This document shows positions 26,146 to 34,422 of a stretch of 64,000 nt of DNA, in pieces. The position numbers and the translations under genes are program-made. The first letter of the stretch is position 1. Every line of letters begins with the position of its first letter. This stretch comes from Aliikangiella maris (GTDB taxonomy: Bacteria > Pseudomonadota > Gammaproteobacteria > Enterobacterales > Kangiellaceae), in assembly GCF_040719265.1 (NCBI RefSeq), contig NZ_JBFDAH010000016.1, positions 1 through 64,000 on the forward strand, written 5' to 3'. The notes under the pieces are model-generated. The model was not told the origin of the DNA and ran no database searches. It saw only the letters and a program-made list of their open reading frames with translations.

Positions 26146-28086
26146 ATGGGTAAAATTATTGGTATCGACTTGGGAACAACCAACTCTTGTGTGGCTGTTC
26201 TTGATGGTAAAGACACGCGAGTGATCGAAAACTCAGAAGGTGGCAGAACAACTCCTTCGATTGTTGCTTACACAGATGATGGTGAAATTCTGGTTGGTCA
26301 ATCTGCCAAACGTCAGGCGGTGACTAATCCTAATAATACCTTATTTGCAATTAAACGTTTGATTGGTCGTCAGTATAAAGATGATGTGGTCCAAAAAGAT
26401 ATCAAGATGGTCCCTTACAAAATTACGCCAGCAGACAATGGTGATGCCTGGGTTGAAGTGAAAGGTGACAAAATTGCGCCCCCACAAATCAGTGCCGAAG
26501 TTTTGAAAAAAATGAAAAAAACGGCAGAAGATTTCTTGGGTGAAACAGTTACCCAAGCGGTCATTACCGTGCCTGCTTATTTCAATGACTCACAACGTCA
26601 GGCCACTAAAGATGCGGGCCGAATTGCTGGACTTGAAGTCAAGCGAATCATCAATGAGCCTACCGCAGCGGCATTGGCTTATGGTATGGATAAAGGTAAA
26701 GGTGATAAAACCATTGCCGTTTATGACTTAGGTGGTGGGACATTCGATATCTCTATCATTGAAATTGCCGAAGTTGAAGGTGAGCATACCTTTGAAGTAT
26801 TAGCCACCAACGGTGATACTTTCTTGGGTGGTGAAGATTTTGATATGCGCGTCATTGAATATTTGGCCGATGCATTCAAAAAAGATACCGGTATTGATTT
26901 GCATAATGATCCATTGGCCTTACAACGCCTAAAAGAAGCCGGCGAAAAAGCTAAAGTTGAACTTTCTTCAAGCCAGCAAACTGATGTGAACTTACCTTAC
27001 ATTACAGCAGATGCGTCAGGTCCTAAGCATTTAAATGTTAAATTGACTCGCGCCAAGCTTGAGTCTTTGGTTGACGACTTGATTGAGCGTTCACTTGAAC
27101 CCGTAAAAATTGCAATCAAAGATGCTGGATTAAATGTTTCTGATGTTGATGATGTTATTTTGGTTGGTGGTCAAACACGCATGCCAAAAGTACAATCTGC
27201 GGTTGCCGAATTTTTTGGTAAAGAAGCACGTAAAGATGTTAACCCTGATGAAGCGGTTGCATTAGGTGCGGCTTTGCAAGGTGCGGTTTTATCTGGTGAT
27301 GTCACTGATGTATTATTGCTTGATGTAACACCTCTGTCGTTGGGTATTGAAACGATGGGTGGCGTCATGACAAACTTGATTGACAAAAACACCACTATTC
27401 CAACTAAAGCCAATCAGGTTTTCTCGACCGCTGAAGATAATCAAACTGCGGTTACCGTGCATGTATTGCAGGGTGAACGTAAAATGGCCAGCCAGAATAA
27501 ATCGTTGGGCAAATTTGACTTAACTGACATTCCACCAGCAGCTAGAGGAATGCCACAAATTGAAGTTATTTTTGATATTGATGCTAACGGTATTTTGAAT
27601 GTATCAGCTAAAGATAAGGCAACAGGCAAAGAGCAATCGATTGTCATTAAAGCCTCTTCTGGATTGTCAGATGATGAAATCGAAAAAATGGTACGTGATG
27701 CCGAAGCGCATGCCGAAGAAGATAAAAAATTCCAAGAGTTAATTGAAGTGCGTAATCAGGCTGATGGTTTGATTCATGCTACCAAGAAAACCATGGAAGA
27801 TGAAAAAGTGACTTTCGAAGATGGCGAAAAAGAAGCTATCGAGTCAGCAATTTCAGCATTGGAAGAAGCCATTAAAGGCGATAACAAAGACGACATTAAA
27901 GCGAAAACTGAAACCTTGACCAAAGCCTCACAAAAAATGGCTGAGCGTATGTACGCACAAGCGCAAGCTGCCGAAGGCGCGGCGGGTGCTGGTGCTGAGC
28001 AACCTCAAGGTGAATCGGCTAAAGCAAATACCAATGATGATGTTGTTGATGCTGAGTTTGAAGAAGTTAAAGACGACAAGAAGTAA
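26146..28086 (+). CDS. dnaK: Molecular chaperone DnaK (Hsp70)
   Basis: A 646-residue Hsp70: ATPase domain start MGKIIGIDLGTTNSCVAVL, AVITVPAYFNDSQRQATKDA, the IAVYDLGGGTFDISI phosphate loop and the DVILVGGQTRMPKVQ segment. The DVTPLSLGIETMGG linker and substrate domain follow, then a lid and the conserved acidic end VVDAEFEEVKDDKK. All hallmark motifs are intact and the length is normal. It binds exposed hydrophobic stretches of client proteins with DnaJ and GrpE in the cytoplasm. Strong ribosome site (GGAGAAATTAAG). Confidence 0.98.
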   Translation: MGKIIGIDLGTTNSCVAVLDGKDTRVIENSEGGRTTPSIVAYTDDGEILVGQSAKRQAVTNPNNTLFAIKRLIGRQYKDDVVQKDIKMVPYKITPADNGDAWVEVKGDKIAPPQISAEVLKKMKKTAEDFLGETVTQAVITVPAYFNDSQRQATKDAGRIAGLEVKRIINEPTAAALAYGMDKGKGDKTIAVYDLGGGTFDISIIEIAEVEGEHTFEVLATNGDTFLGGEDFDMRVIEYLADAFKKDTGIDLHNDPLALQRLKEAGEKAKVELSSSQQTDVNLPYITADASGPKHLNVKLTRAKLESLVDDLIERSLEPVKIAIKDAGLNVSDVDDVILVGGQTRMPKVQSAVAEFFGKEARKDVNPDEAVALGAALQGAVLSGDVTDVLLLDVTPLSLGIETMGGVMTNLIDKNTTIPTKANQVFSTAEDNQTAVTVHVLQGERKMASQNKSLGKFDLTDIPPAARGMPQIEVIFDIDANGILNVSAKDKATGKEQSIVIKASSGLSDDEIEKMVRDAEAHAEEDKKFQELIEVRNQADGLIHATKKTMEDEKVTFEDGEKEAIESAISALEEAIKGDNKDDIKAKTETLTKASQKMAERMYAQAQAAEGAAGAGAEQPQGESAKANTNDDVVDAEFEEVKDDKK

Positions 28087-28094
28087 GAGTCTTT

Positions 28095-28155
28095 AAAGGG
28101 AAAAGTTGCTCCCTTTTACATGGCTTAAAGGTAGCTGCGCGGGGAGGTCCCCGCG
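28095..28155 (+). terminator. Two intercistronic hairpins between dnaK and dnaJ
   Basis: AAAGGGA (28095-28101) pairs with TCCCTTT (28110-28116), followed by a short T-run. CGCGGGGA (28138-28145) pairs perfectly with TCCCCGCG (28148-28155) around a two-base loop, with no T-run. They probably attenuate or stabilise, reducing DnaJ relative to DnaK within one operon. Confidence 0.6.
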
Positions 28156-28191
28156 TTGCTATTTAAGAAGGTTAACTAGACGGTATTTAGT

Positions 28192-29322
28192 ATGTCCAAA
28201 AGAGACTATTATGAAGTTTTAGGTGTAAGCAAAGGCGCCAGTGAGCAAGAGCTGAAAAAAGCTTATCGCCGGCTTGCAATGAAATACCATCCCGATAGGA
28301 ATCCTGATTCCAAGGATGCAGAAGAAAGTTTTAAGGAAGCAAAAGAAGCTTTTGAAGTATTGAATGATCCGCAAAAGCGTCAGGCTTATGATCAATTTGG
28401 TCATGCTGGAGTCGATCCCAGTCAGGGTGGTTTCCATAGTAGTGGCGCTGAAAGTTTTAGTGATATTTTTGGTGATGTTTTTGGCGATATTTTCGGTGGT
28501 GGACGAGGCGGTGGTCGCCAACGTCAAAGACGCGGTGCCGACTTACAATATAATTTAGAGCTGTCGCTGGAAGATGCCGTAAAAGGTATCAAGAAAAATA
28601 TTAAAATCCCGACTTACGTTAATTGTGAGGTTTGTGATGGTAGTGGCGCTAAAAAAGGTTCTTCGCCGATAACCTGTCATACCTGTAAGGGTGCTGGACA
28701 GGTGCGTATGCAACAGGGGTTCTTTTCTGTTCAGCAAACCTGCCCAACTTGTCATGGTCAAGGCACGGTGATTCAAGATCCCTGTAATAGTTGCTCTGGA
28801 CAAGGTCGAGTTAGAAAAGAAAAAACTTTATCGGTGAAGATTCCTGCGGGTGTTGATACTGGTGATCGAATTCGTTTAACGGGTGAAGGGGAAGCTGGTG
28901 GTGCCGGTGCAATTCCAGGAGATTTATATGTTCAGGTATTAGTAAAAGAACATAAAATATTCCAGCGTGATGGTGATAATTTATATTGCGAAATGCCCAT
29001 TAGTTTTGTTACGGCCTGTTTAGGTGGTGAACTTGAAGTGCCAACACTGGAAGGGAAAGTTAAGCTGAAAATTCCAGAAGAAACACAAACCGGGCGAATG
29101 TTTCGCTTAAGAGGTAAAGGTATTACGCCAATGCGAGGTGGGATGCGTGGTGATTTATTATGCCGCGTAATTGTTGAAACCCCGGTGAGTTTGAATAAAG
29201 AGCAAAAGCGGATGCTACAAGAGTTTGATGATTATCTACAAGGTAGCAAAAAGCAACACTCTCCCAAATCAACGAGCTGGTGGGAAGGTGTGAAAAATTT
29301 TTGGGATGAAATGACCAATTAA
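28192..29322 (+). CDS. dnaJ: Co-chaperone DnaJ (Hsp40)
   Basis: A 376-residue type I J-protein. The J domain (1-70) has the HPD motif in KYHPDRNPD. A Gly/Phe-rich linker (75-110) is followed by four zinc-finger repeats (CEVCDGSG, CHTCKGAG, CPTCHGQG, CNSCSGQG), then two C-terminal client-binding beta domains. It delivers clients to DnaK and stimulates its ATPase. It follows dnaK after 105 bases that contain two hairpins and is closed by a strong terminator. Confidence 0.97.
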   Translation: MSKRDYYEVLGVSKGASEQELKKAYRRLAMKYHPDRNPDSKDAEESFKEAKEAFEVLNDPQKRQAYDQFGHAGVDPSQGGFHSSGAESFSDIFGDVFGDIFGGGRGGGRQRQRRGADLQYNLELSLEDAVKGIKKNIKIPTYVNCEVCDGSGAKKGSSPITCHTCKGAGQVRMQQGFFSVQQTCPTCHGQGTVIQDPCNSCSGQGRVRKEKTLSVKIPAGVDTGDRIRLTGEGEAGGAGAIPGDLYVQVLVKEHKIFQRDGDNLYCEMPISFVTACLGGELEVPTLEGKVKLKIPEETQTGRMFRLRGKGITPMRGGMRGDLLCRVIVETPVSLNKEQKRMLQEFDDYLQGSKKQHSPKSTSWWEGVKNFWDEMTN

Positions 29323-29344
29323 AAATACTAATTCATCGGTGATA

Positions 29345-29373
29345 AAAGGTAACCTTGGGTTACCTTTTTTTTT
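29345..29373 (+). terminator. Rho-independent terminator of the heat-shock operon
   Basis: AAAGGTAACC (29345-29354) pairs perfectly with GGTTACCTTT (29358-29367) around a three-base loop, followed by a continuing T-run. Confidence 0.95.
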
Positions 29374-29486
29374 GAAATATTTTGCAATATTTTTATTTTT
29401 TCTCATTCATTTTCGTTCAGTTTCAGTTAATCATCGGACCATTATTCTTACACTCGAACTTAATTAATAACCTAAGGAAAAATACG

Positions 29487-30038
29487 ATGAAAAAAACACT
29501 GATTGCACTGGCTATTTCGGGTATTTCAATGACGTCTATGGCTACATTTGCTGAGTCGCCTTCGTTTAACTTTGTTGAATTGGGCTATACGCAAATTGAC
29601 ATTGATGATGTACCTTTCGATCCAGATGGTTTTGAACTGGACTTAAACTTTGAACTGAATGAAAATTTTTACTTAAGTGCCGATTACGCCAAAGTTGACG
29701 AAATGAGTACCGAGTTAAAAATGTCAAATATTGGATTTGGTTTTAAATCAGACATTAGTGACAGTACCGCATTTTTTGCACAAATTGACTGGTCTAAAAT
29801 TGATGCTGGCGAAATCGATGAAGATGGATACAAAGTTAGTACGGGTGTTCGCTCTAATGTGACAAATCACTTAGAGTTGACTGCCGCTTATGAATACTTG
29901 GACATTGATGATGACAGCAGTAACTTTTTCCTATTTGGTGCGGCTTACAAAATGTCTGACAATGTTTCTATGTATGCTGACTATAAGTTAGAGTCAGATA
30001 TGGATCAAATGTCAGTGGGTGTTCGCTATAGTTTTTAA
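29487..30038 (+). CDS. Small outer-membrane beta-barrel protein
   Basis: The ATG at 29487 (AAGGA eight bases before it) gives 183 residues; the upstream extension of the frame is not coding. A signal peptide (MKKTLIALAISGISMTSMATFA) precedes a barrel with regularly alternating amphipathic strands. Examples are FNFVELGYTQIDIDD, FYLSADYAKVDEM and MYADYKLESD, with a final YSF aromatic end. About eight strands are likely, like OmpX/OprF-N or porin-like family proteins. Specific role unknown; acidic loops suggest adaptation to saline conditions. It has its own terminator. Confidence 0.82.
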   Translation: MKKTLIALAISGISMTSMATFAESPSFNFVELGYTQIDIDDVPFDPDGFELDLNFELNENFYLSADYAKVDEMSTELKMSNIGFGFKSDISDSTAFFAQIDWSKIDAGEIDEDGYKVSTGVRSNVTNHLELTAAYEYLDIDDDSSNFFLFGAAYKMSDNVSMYADYKLESDMDQMSVGVRYSF

Positions 30039-30075
30039 TGAGTTGAATGTTCAGTAAGACTCAATCATTATCGAT

Positions 30076-30110
30076 AAAAAAAGCGCTCAATTAATTGGGC
30101 GCTTTTTGAT
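30076..30110 (+). terminator. Rho-independent terminator after outer-membrane protein gene
   Basis: AAAAAGCGC and GCGCTTTTT frame the near-palindrome TCAATTAATTGG (30076-30107). A-rich and T-rich flanks on both sides allow use in both directions. Confidence 0.9.
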
Positions 30111-30150
30111 TTTATAAATGTAGTACGATTTAAAAAACATATGGCAATTT

Positions 30151-30222
30151 AAATAATATTTTGGGCTCAAATAATATTTGGGTTTCGAATAATACTTGGT
30201 TTTCAAATAATACTTGGGAATT
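30151..30222 (+). repeat. Four degenerate tandem copies of an ~18-base AT-rich unit
   Basis: AAATAATATTTTGGGCTC-like units start at 30151, 30169, 30188 and 30205 (lengths 17-19). The array ends just before the hemC stop codon. Similar only to each other; no function is evident. Confidence 0.75.
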
Positions 30223-30224
30223 AT

Positions 30225-31142
30225 TTATTGATTGTCAAGTGCAGCTAATAATTTATCGGCACCTGCCGCCAGTAATTGTTCGGCCAATTCTTCTCCTAAC
30301 GCTTCTGCCTGATTTTGGCTCCCAATAATTTGTTTTTGAATAATTTGCCTGCCATCGGGTGAGCCGACTAATCCATCAATCATAATTTGATCATTATTCA
30401 GTTTGGCAAATGCTCCAATCGGAACCTGACATCCACCTTGTAGTCGATTATTGACGGCGCGCTCAGCACGAACACGGATTGCGCTATCTCGATGATTTAA
30501 TGGTGCCAGTAACTGCTTGGTTGCTACATCATCACTGCGGCACTCAATACCTACTGCACCTTGACCTCCTGCCGGTAGTATCAAGTCGGCAGACAATCGC
30601 TGACGAATTCGGTCACTCATGCTTAATCTGATTAAACCGGCGCTTGCTAAAATGATTGCATCATAATTGCCGTCGTCGAGTTTTCCTAAGCGTGTACCCA
30701 GATTACCACGCAAGTCTTTAATTGTCAGATCTGGGCGTTTGGCGCGTAATTGGCATTGACGGCGTAGACTCGAAGTACCAACCACGGCCCCCTCGGGTAA
30801 AGCGTCAAGCGATGCATAATGATTAGACACAAACGCATCGAAAGGATCTTCACGTTCACAAATCACTTCGAGGTTAAGCCCTGGCGGAAATTCCATCGGC
30901 ACATCTTTCATTGAGTGAACCGCAATATCGGCCCGTCCCTCTAGCATGGCTACTTCTAGTTCTTTAACAAATAATCCTTTACCGCCAATTTTGGCTAGAG
31001 GAGAGTCGAGAATTTTATCGCCCTGAGTCGACATTGGCACCAGTTCAACCTTGAGTTCAGGATGAAACTTTTCAAGCTCGGCTTTAACAAACTCTGCCTG
31101 CCATAAAGCTAAGGGGCTTTTTCGTGTTGCTATTCTAATCAT
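30225..31142 (-). CDS. hemC: Hydroxymethylbilane synthase (porphobilinogen deaminase)
   Basis: A 305-residue HemC, which polymerises four porphobilinogen molecules to hydroxymethylbilane in haem biosynthesis. It has TRKSPLALWQAEFV at the N-terminus, catalytic D80 in HSMKD, and GTSSLRRQCQL. C238 in LQGGCQVPIGAF is the attachment site of the dipyrromethane cofactor. Length and all key residues are normal. In many gammaproteobacteria hemC is followed by hemD; here it is followed only by AT-rich repeats, so hemD must lie elsewhere. Confidence 0.96.
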   Translation of the reverse strand: MIRIATRKSPLALWQAEFVKAELEKFHPELKVELVPMSTQGDKILDSPLAKIGGKGLFVKELEVAMLEGRADIAVHSMKDVPMEFPPGLNLEVICEREDPFDAFVSNHYASLDALPEGAVVGTSSLRRQCQLRAKRPDLTIKDLRGNLGTRLGKLDDGNYDAIILASAGLIRLSMSDRIRQRLSADLILPAGGQGAVGIECRSDDVATKQLLAPLNHRDSAIRVRAERAVNNRLQGGCQVPIGAFAKLNNDQIMIDGLVGSPDGRQIIQKQIIGSQNQAEALGEELAEQLLAAGADKLLAALDNQ

Positions 31143-31351
31143 CGACTTATCTCTGTATTGAACCCATTATTATTGAATGTTTTTGCTATGAATCGCTGGA
31201 CATTAAATTGATTTTGCATTTTAACATCCCTGATTGGTGAGGAACATTTTTTGGCAAATTAACTTATAGCCGATATTCTTTTAATCAATGATCTTAGAAT
31301 AATCGTTGTTTGAACGGTCATTCCTGTTCATTTGACTAAATGTCATCACCA

Positions 31352-32680
31352 CTAAAATAACCAATAAATCAGTCCACCAATCAATACACCACTGAATATG
31401 AAGATTACGGTACAGTAACCCATAATCTGGCGAATATTTAAGCCAGCAATTGCCAGCAAAGGTAATGCCCAAAAAGGTTGAATCATATTGGTCCAGGCAT
31501 CGCCCCAGGCTACCGCCATTGCGGCATGATTAATCGGTACAGAGAGCGCCTGTGCGGCAGGTATTACAATCGGCGCTTGAACGGCCCACTGTCCACCGCC
31601 AGAAGGAACAAAAAAGTTGACGACACCAGCGCTAATAAATGTGAGTAATGGAAAAGAATCTTGTGATGAATGATTAACAAACCACTGGCTGATTGCATCG
31701 GCCAGCCCGGATTGTGCCATCATGCCCATTAAGCCTGCATAAATGGGAAATTGCAGCGCGATACCGCTGGCACCTTGCATGGCTTGTTTAAAAGCATTGA
31801 GATAATTATGCGGATTGACATGTAGCAGCAAGCCTGTTGTTAATAAAATTAAGTTAATGATATTTAAATTTAAACCTTTGCCCGACTGAAAGTAGTCATA
31901 CAAAAACATGCCACAAATCAGCACCATGCCTAAATTCATTACCGGACTATGTTCGAGTTTTTCAGCTGGCGACAAATTTGCCCGATCGATTGTTATTGGA
32001 ATAGGTTGTGGCTCATTAAGTGCGATGATATTGCTTTTGGGTAGCATCAATCGATTGAGCAGCGGTAGGCAAATACATAGTGCTAACACAATGATAAGAT
32101 TTTCAGTAGAAAAAATAGTCTGTGCAACACTGATTACTTGCCCATTCAGCAAAGCATTTAACGCATCCTGATTACTTGAAGCCAGTTTTAGCGGAATTGA
32201 CGCTGATAGGCCGCCATGCCAGACCAAAAATCCACTGTAGGCTGAGGCAATCAATAACGGGAAGTGAACCGGTTTGTTTTGAGTATTCAGGTGAGCGGCA
32301 ACTTCACGGGCAACTAATGCACCAACCACCAGACCAAAGCCCCAGTTAATCCAGGCCGCAATAATTGAAACCAGTGACACCAAAATAATTGCCTGAGCCG
32401 GACTGCTCGCCAGTTTGGCCATTGCTGCTAGCAAAGATTTCACCGGTTGGCTCATTGCCAGCGTATGTCCTAATACTAAAATCAGGATCATTTGCATCGA
32501 AAAGCCAAGCAGATTCCATAAACCATTTCCCCAATGGTTGGCCATTTGAATTGGTGATTGATCTTGCCCAACAATACCGCAGATAAATACGACAAATGAC
32601 AAAATGACAGCAATCAGAAAAGCATCGGGGAGCCAGTGTTGCATGATTTTGCTAAAAAATGATGCACAGGAATGGATCAT
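31352..32680 (-). CDS. atoE: Short-chain fatty acid transporter, AtoE family
   Basis: A 442-residue integral membrane protein of the AtoE family (PF02667). It has about ten to twelve hydrophobic helices, with the family segments WNLLGFSMQMILILVLGH, AAWINWGFGLVVGAL and FFVPSGGGQWAVQAPI, and GDAWTNMIQPFWALPLL near the end. AtoE imports short-chain fatty acids (acetoacetate, butyrate). The ato catabolic genes are not adjacent, so the substrate is only inferred. It is oriented with the downstream hemC but 209 bases away, so probably separate. Confidence 0.9.
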   Translation of the reverse strand: MIHSCASFFSKIMQHWLPDAFLIAVILSFVVFICGIVGQDQSPIQMANHWGNGLWNLLGFSMQMILILVLGHTLAMSQPVKSLLAAMAKLASSPAQAIILVSLVSIIAAWINWGFGLVVGALVAREVAAHLNTQNKPVHFPLLIASAYSGFLVWHGGLSASIPLKLASSNQDALNALLNGQVISVAQTIFSTENLIIVLALCICLPLLNRLMLPKSNIIALNEPQPIPITIDRANLSPAEKLEHSPVMNLGMVLICGMFLYDYFQSGKGLNLNIINLILLTTGLLLHVNPHNYLNAFKQAMQGASGIALQFPIYAGLMGMMAQSGLADAISQWFVNHSSQDSFPLLTFISAGVVNFFVPSGGGQWAVQAPIVIPAAQALSVPINHAAMAVAWGDAWTNMIQPFWALPLLAIAGLNIRQIMGYCTVIFIFSGVLIGGLIYWLF

Positions 32681-32767
32681 AATGAGGGTCCCTTAAAACA
32701 GTGCAGTGATGACTAAGCAATAATTTTATCCGGTTTTGTTTGAACCGGCACGGTTAAGCTGATTATC

Positions 32768-33553
32768 TTATGCTAAATCTTTAATGGTTTTATTCTGTAG
32801 ATAATCTAATAATTCCAATAGCTTATCATGTAGACACTGCGAGGCGTAGGCCAAATTATAAATAAATTCCTTTTCGGATAAATTGTCTTGATCAATCAGA
32901 TTAGTAATTGATTTGATTGCCATCATGGGAATGTTAAACAACATTGCAACCCAGGCGACACCGGCAGCTTCCATCTCTTTAGCAACAGCATTATGCTGAT
33001 TGATGACTTTGATATCTTTGTCATTTTTCTCTAGGGATGAGCCCGTTGAGATGACCCCCATTTCCATATTGAGATGACGTGCCAGTCGGCTTACTCTGAC
33101 CGCGGGATATAAACCGACAGAAGATTGATCGAAGCCTGGAATAGGCACATGACGATCATGATAAATAAAATGTTCTTCACTAATATAAATAGTGCCTATG
33201 GAAGCGCCTTTTTGGGCAAAGCCACCAGCCGTACCCGCTGAAATTAATAGATCGGGATTCAACTGGGTGATGGCTTCATAGGCCATCAAAGTAGAAGCTT
33301 CACTTCCAATATTGTCTACCTGATGACGTTCATCCAGACCACTTATGACGACACTGAGTTGAATATCACCGACCGAATTTTGAAAACAACGCATTGGCAA
33401 TTGTGGATGGAGTATGGCTTTATTTTCAGTGAGATTAAGTGAGTCTATGAGGAGTTTGGCTTCATCATACATGGCAATTAAAATCACAACATGTTGAATG
33501 AGGACATCACTATTATCGTTAATGTGGTCTGTAGTCTGTTCTGTTGGTTGCAT
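32768..33553 (-). CDS. MTA/SAH-nucleosidase-like purine nucleosidase, atypical
   Basis: A 261-residue nucleoside phosphorylase fold (PNP_UDP_1), closest in pattern to plant-type MTA nucleosidases: LLISAGTAGGF, AKEMEAAGVAWVA with E195, and IKSITNLIDQDNLSEKEF. Plant enzymes have V-T-D-L-V-D-G-D at the last motif, with Asp as the residue that protonates the adenine. Here it is Asn (N218, codon AAT). In purine nucleoside phosphorylases an Asn at the equivalent site favours 6-oxopurines. With a hypoxanthine phosphoribosyltransferase next door the true substrate may be inosine or guanosine rather than methylthioadenosine; this is inference. Confidence 0.75.
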   Translation of the reverse strand: MQPTEQTTDHINDNSDVLIQHVVILIAMYDEAKLLIDSLNLTENKAILHPQLPMRCFQNSVGDIQLSVVISGLDERHQVDNIGSEASTLMAYEAITQLNPDLLISAGTAGGFAQKGASIGTIYISEEHFIYHDRHVPIPGFDQSSVGLYPAVRVSRLARHLNMEMGVISTGSSLEKNDKDIKVINQHNAVAKEMEAAGVAWVAMLFNIPMMAIKSITNLIDQDNLSEKEFIYNLAYASQCLHDKLLELLDYLQNKTIKDLA

Positions 33554-33609
33554 ATAAAGTTGGTTGTTTAAAAAAGTGTCATCTATTTGTTTTTATGGTG
33601 TTTATATTA

Positions 33610-34170
33610 TTAACATGGCTGATTGAGAATATAAATTGCTTCACAATTACGCCAATAATGATTGTAGTCCATTCCATACCCAAATACATACTCATCGGGA
33701 GTAGTCAATTCGCAATAGTCTGCTTTCATATTGTGTACAGCTTTTCGCTCATGAATTTTTTCTACGAGTACCAGTGTTTTTACCGATGCGGCTTGACGCT
33801 TTATACAATCCTGAATAATCGCATTTAAGGTATGCCCTTCATCGAGAATGTCATCCACAATGACCACATGGCGATTAGCCAGGTTGGTGTGTGGTTCGAC
33901 CTTCCATTCCAGTTGACTACCTTGGGTATCTCCCCGATAACGGGTGGCATGGCAGTAATCAATTTGTAGCGGAAAGTTGAGTTTGGGGAGCAAGTTGCCG
34001 GCAAAAATAAAGCCGCCATTCATAACAACTAAGAAAACGGGATCTTTATCAGCATAATCTTGCGTGAGGAATTCACTTAACCTTGCCAAAGCTGAGTCAA
34101 TTTTCACTTTATCGTGCAATAAAATGGCATCCGCTTTGACTTGATTAAGCCGTTGTAATTGGGTGCTCAT
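33610..34170 (-). CDS. hpt: Hypoxanthine-guanine phosphoribosyltransferase
   Basis: A 186-residue type I phosphoribosyltransferase. The PRPP-binding motif is VVIVDDILDEGHTL (around residues 97-110), the PPi loop lies in VVMNGGFIFAGNLL, and KADYCELTTPDEYVFGYGMDY at the C-terminus matches hypoxanthine/guanine-specific enzymes. It recycles hypoxanthine and guanine to IMP and GMP. Its ATG overlaps the stop of yheV by four bases, indicating one transcript; the nucleosidase gene follows 56 bases downstream, suggesting a purine salvage unit. Confidence 0.88.
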   Translation of the reverse strand: MSTQLQRLNQVKADAILLHDKVKIDSALARLSEFLTQDYADKDPVFLVVMNGGFIFAGNLLPKLNFPLQIDYCHATRYRGDTQGSQLEWKVEPHTNLANRHVVIVDDILDEGHTLNAIIQDCIKRQAASVKTLVLVEKIHERKAVHNMKADYCELTTPDEYVFGYGMDYNHYWRNCEAIYILNQPC

Positions 34171-34403
34171 TGCTTGATTTCACTAATTCGAATGATATCT
34201 GATACATTGACCTTTTTAGGGGCCGTTTTGGGTGGCGGCATTTCCGCCTTTTTCTTGGCATCTTCATCTCGTTGCTGCGCAGTTTGTGCAAAACCACAAT
34301 CGACACATTCAATACTTTCATCGTCAATATTAACTAGCAGAGAGTCCATTTCGTTACAGTTGGGGCATGTCGCTCCGGCAATAAAACGTTGATTTGGTTG
34401 CAT
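34167..34403 (-). CDS. yheV: YheV family zinc-ribbon protein
   Basis: A 78-residue protein with two CxxC pairs (CPNC, CVDC) forming a zinc ribbon, then a charged linker and a basic tail, matching the YheV family (DUF2387). Function unknown. It sits between yheS and hpt on the same strand (19 bases after yheS, four-base overlap with hpt). The association with yheS is conserved in many gammaproteobacteria. Confidence 0.9.
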   Translation of the reverse strand: MQPNQRFIAGATCPNCNEMDSLLVNIDDESIECVDCGFAQTAQQRDEDAKKKAEMPPPKTAPKKVNVSDIIRISEIKQ

Positions 34404-34422
34404 GTTGGTTCCTGTTGTTTAA

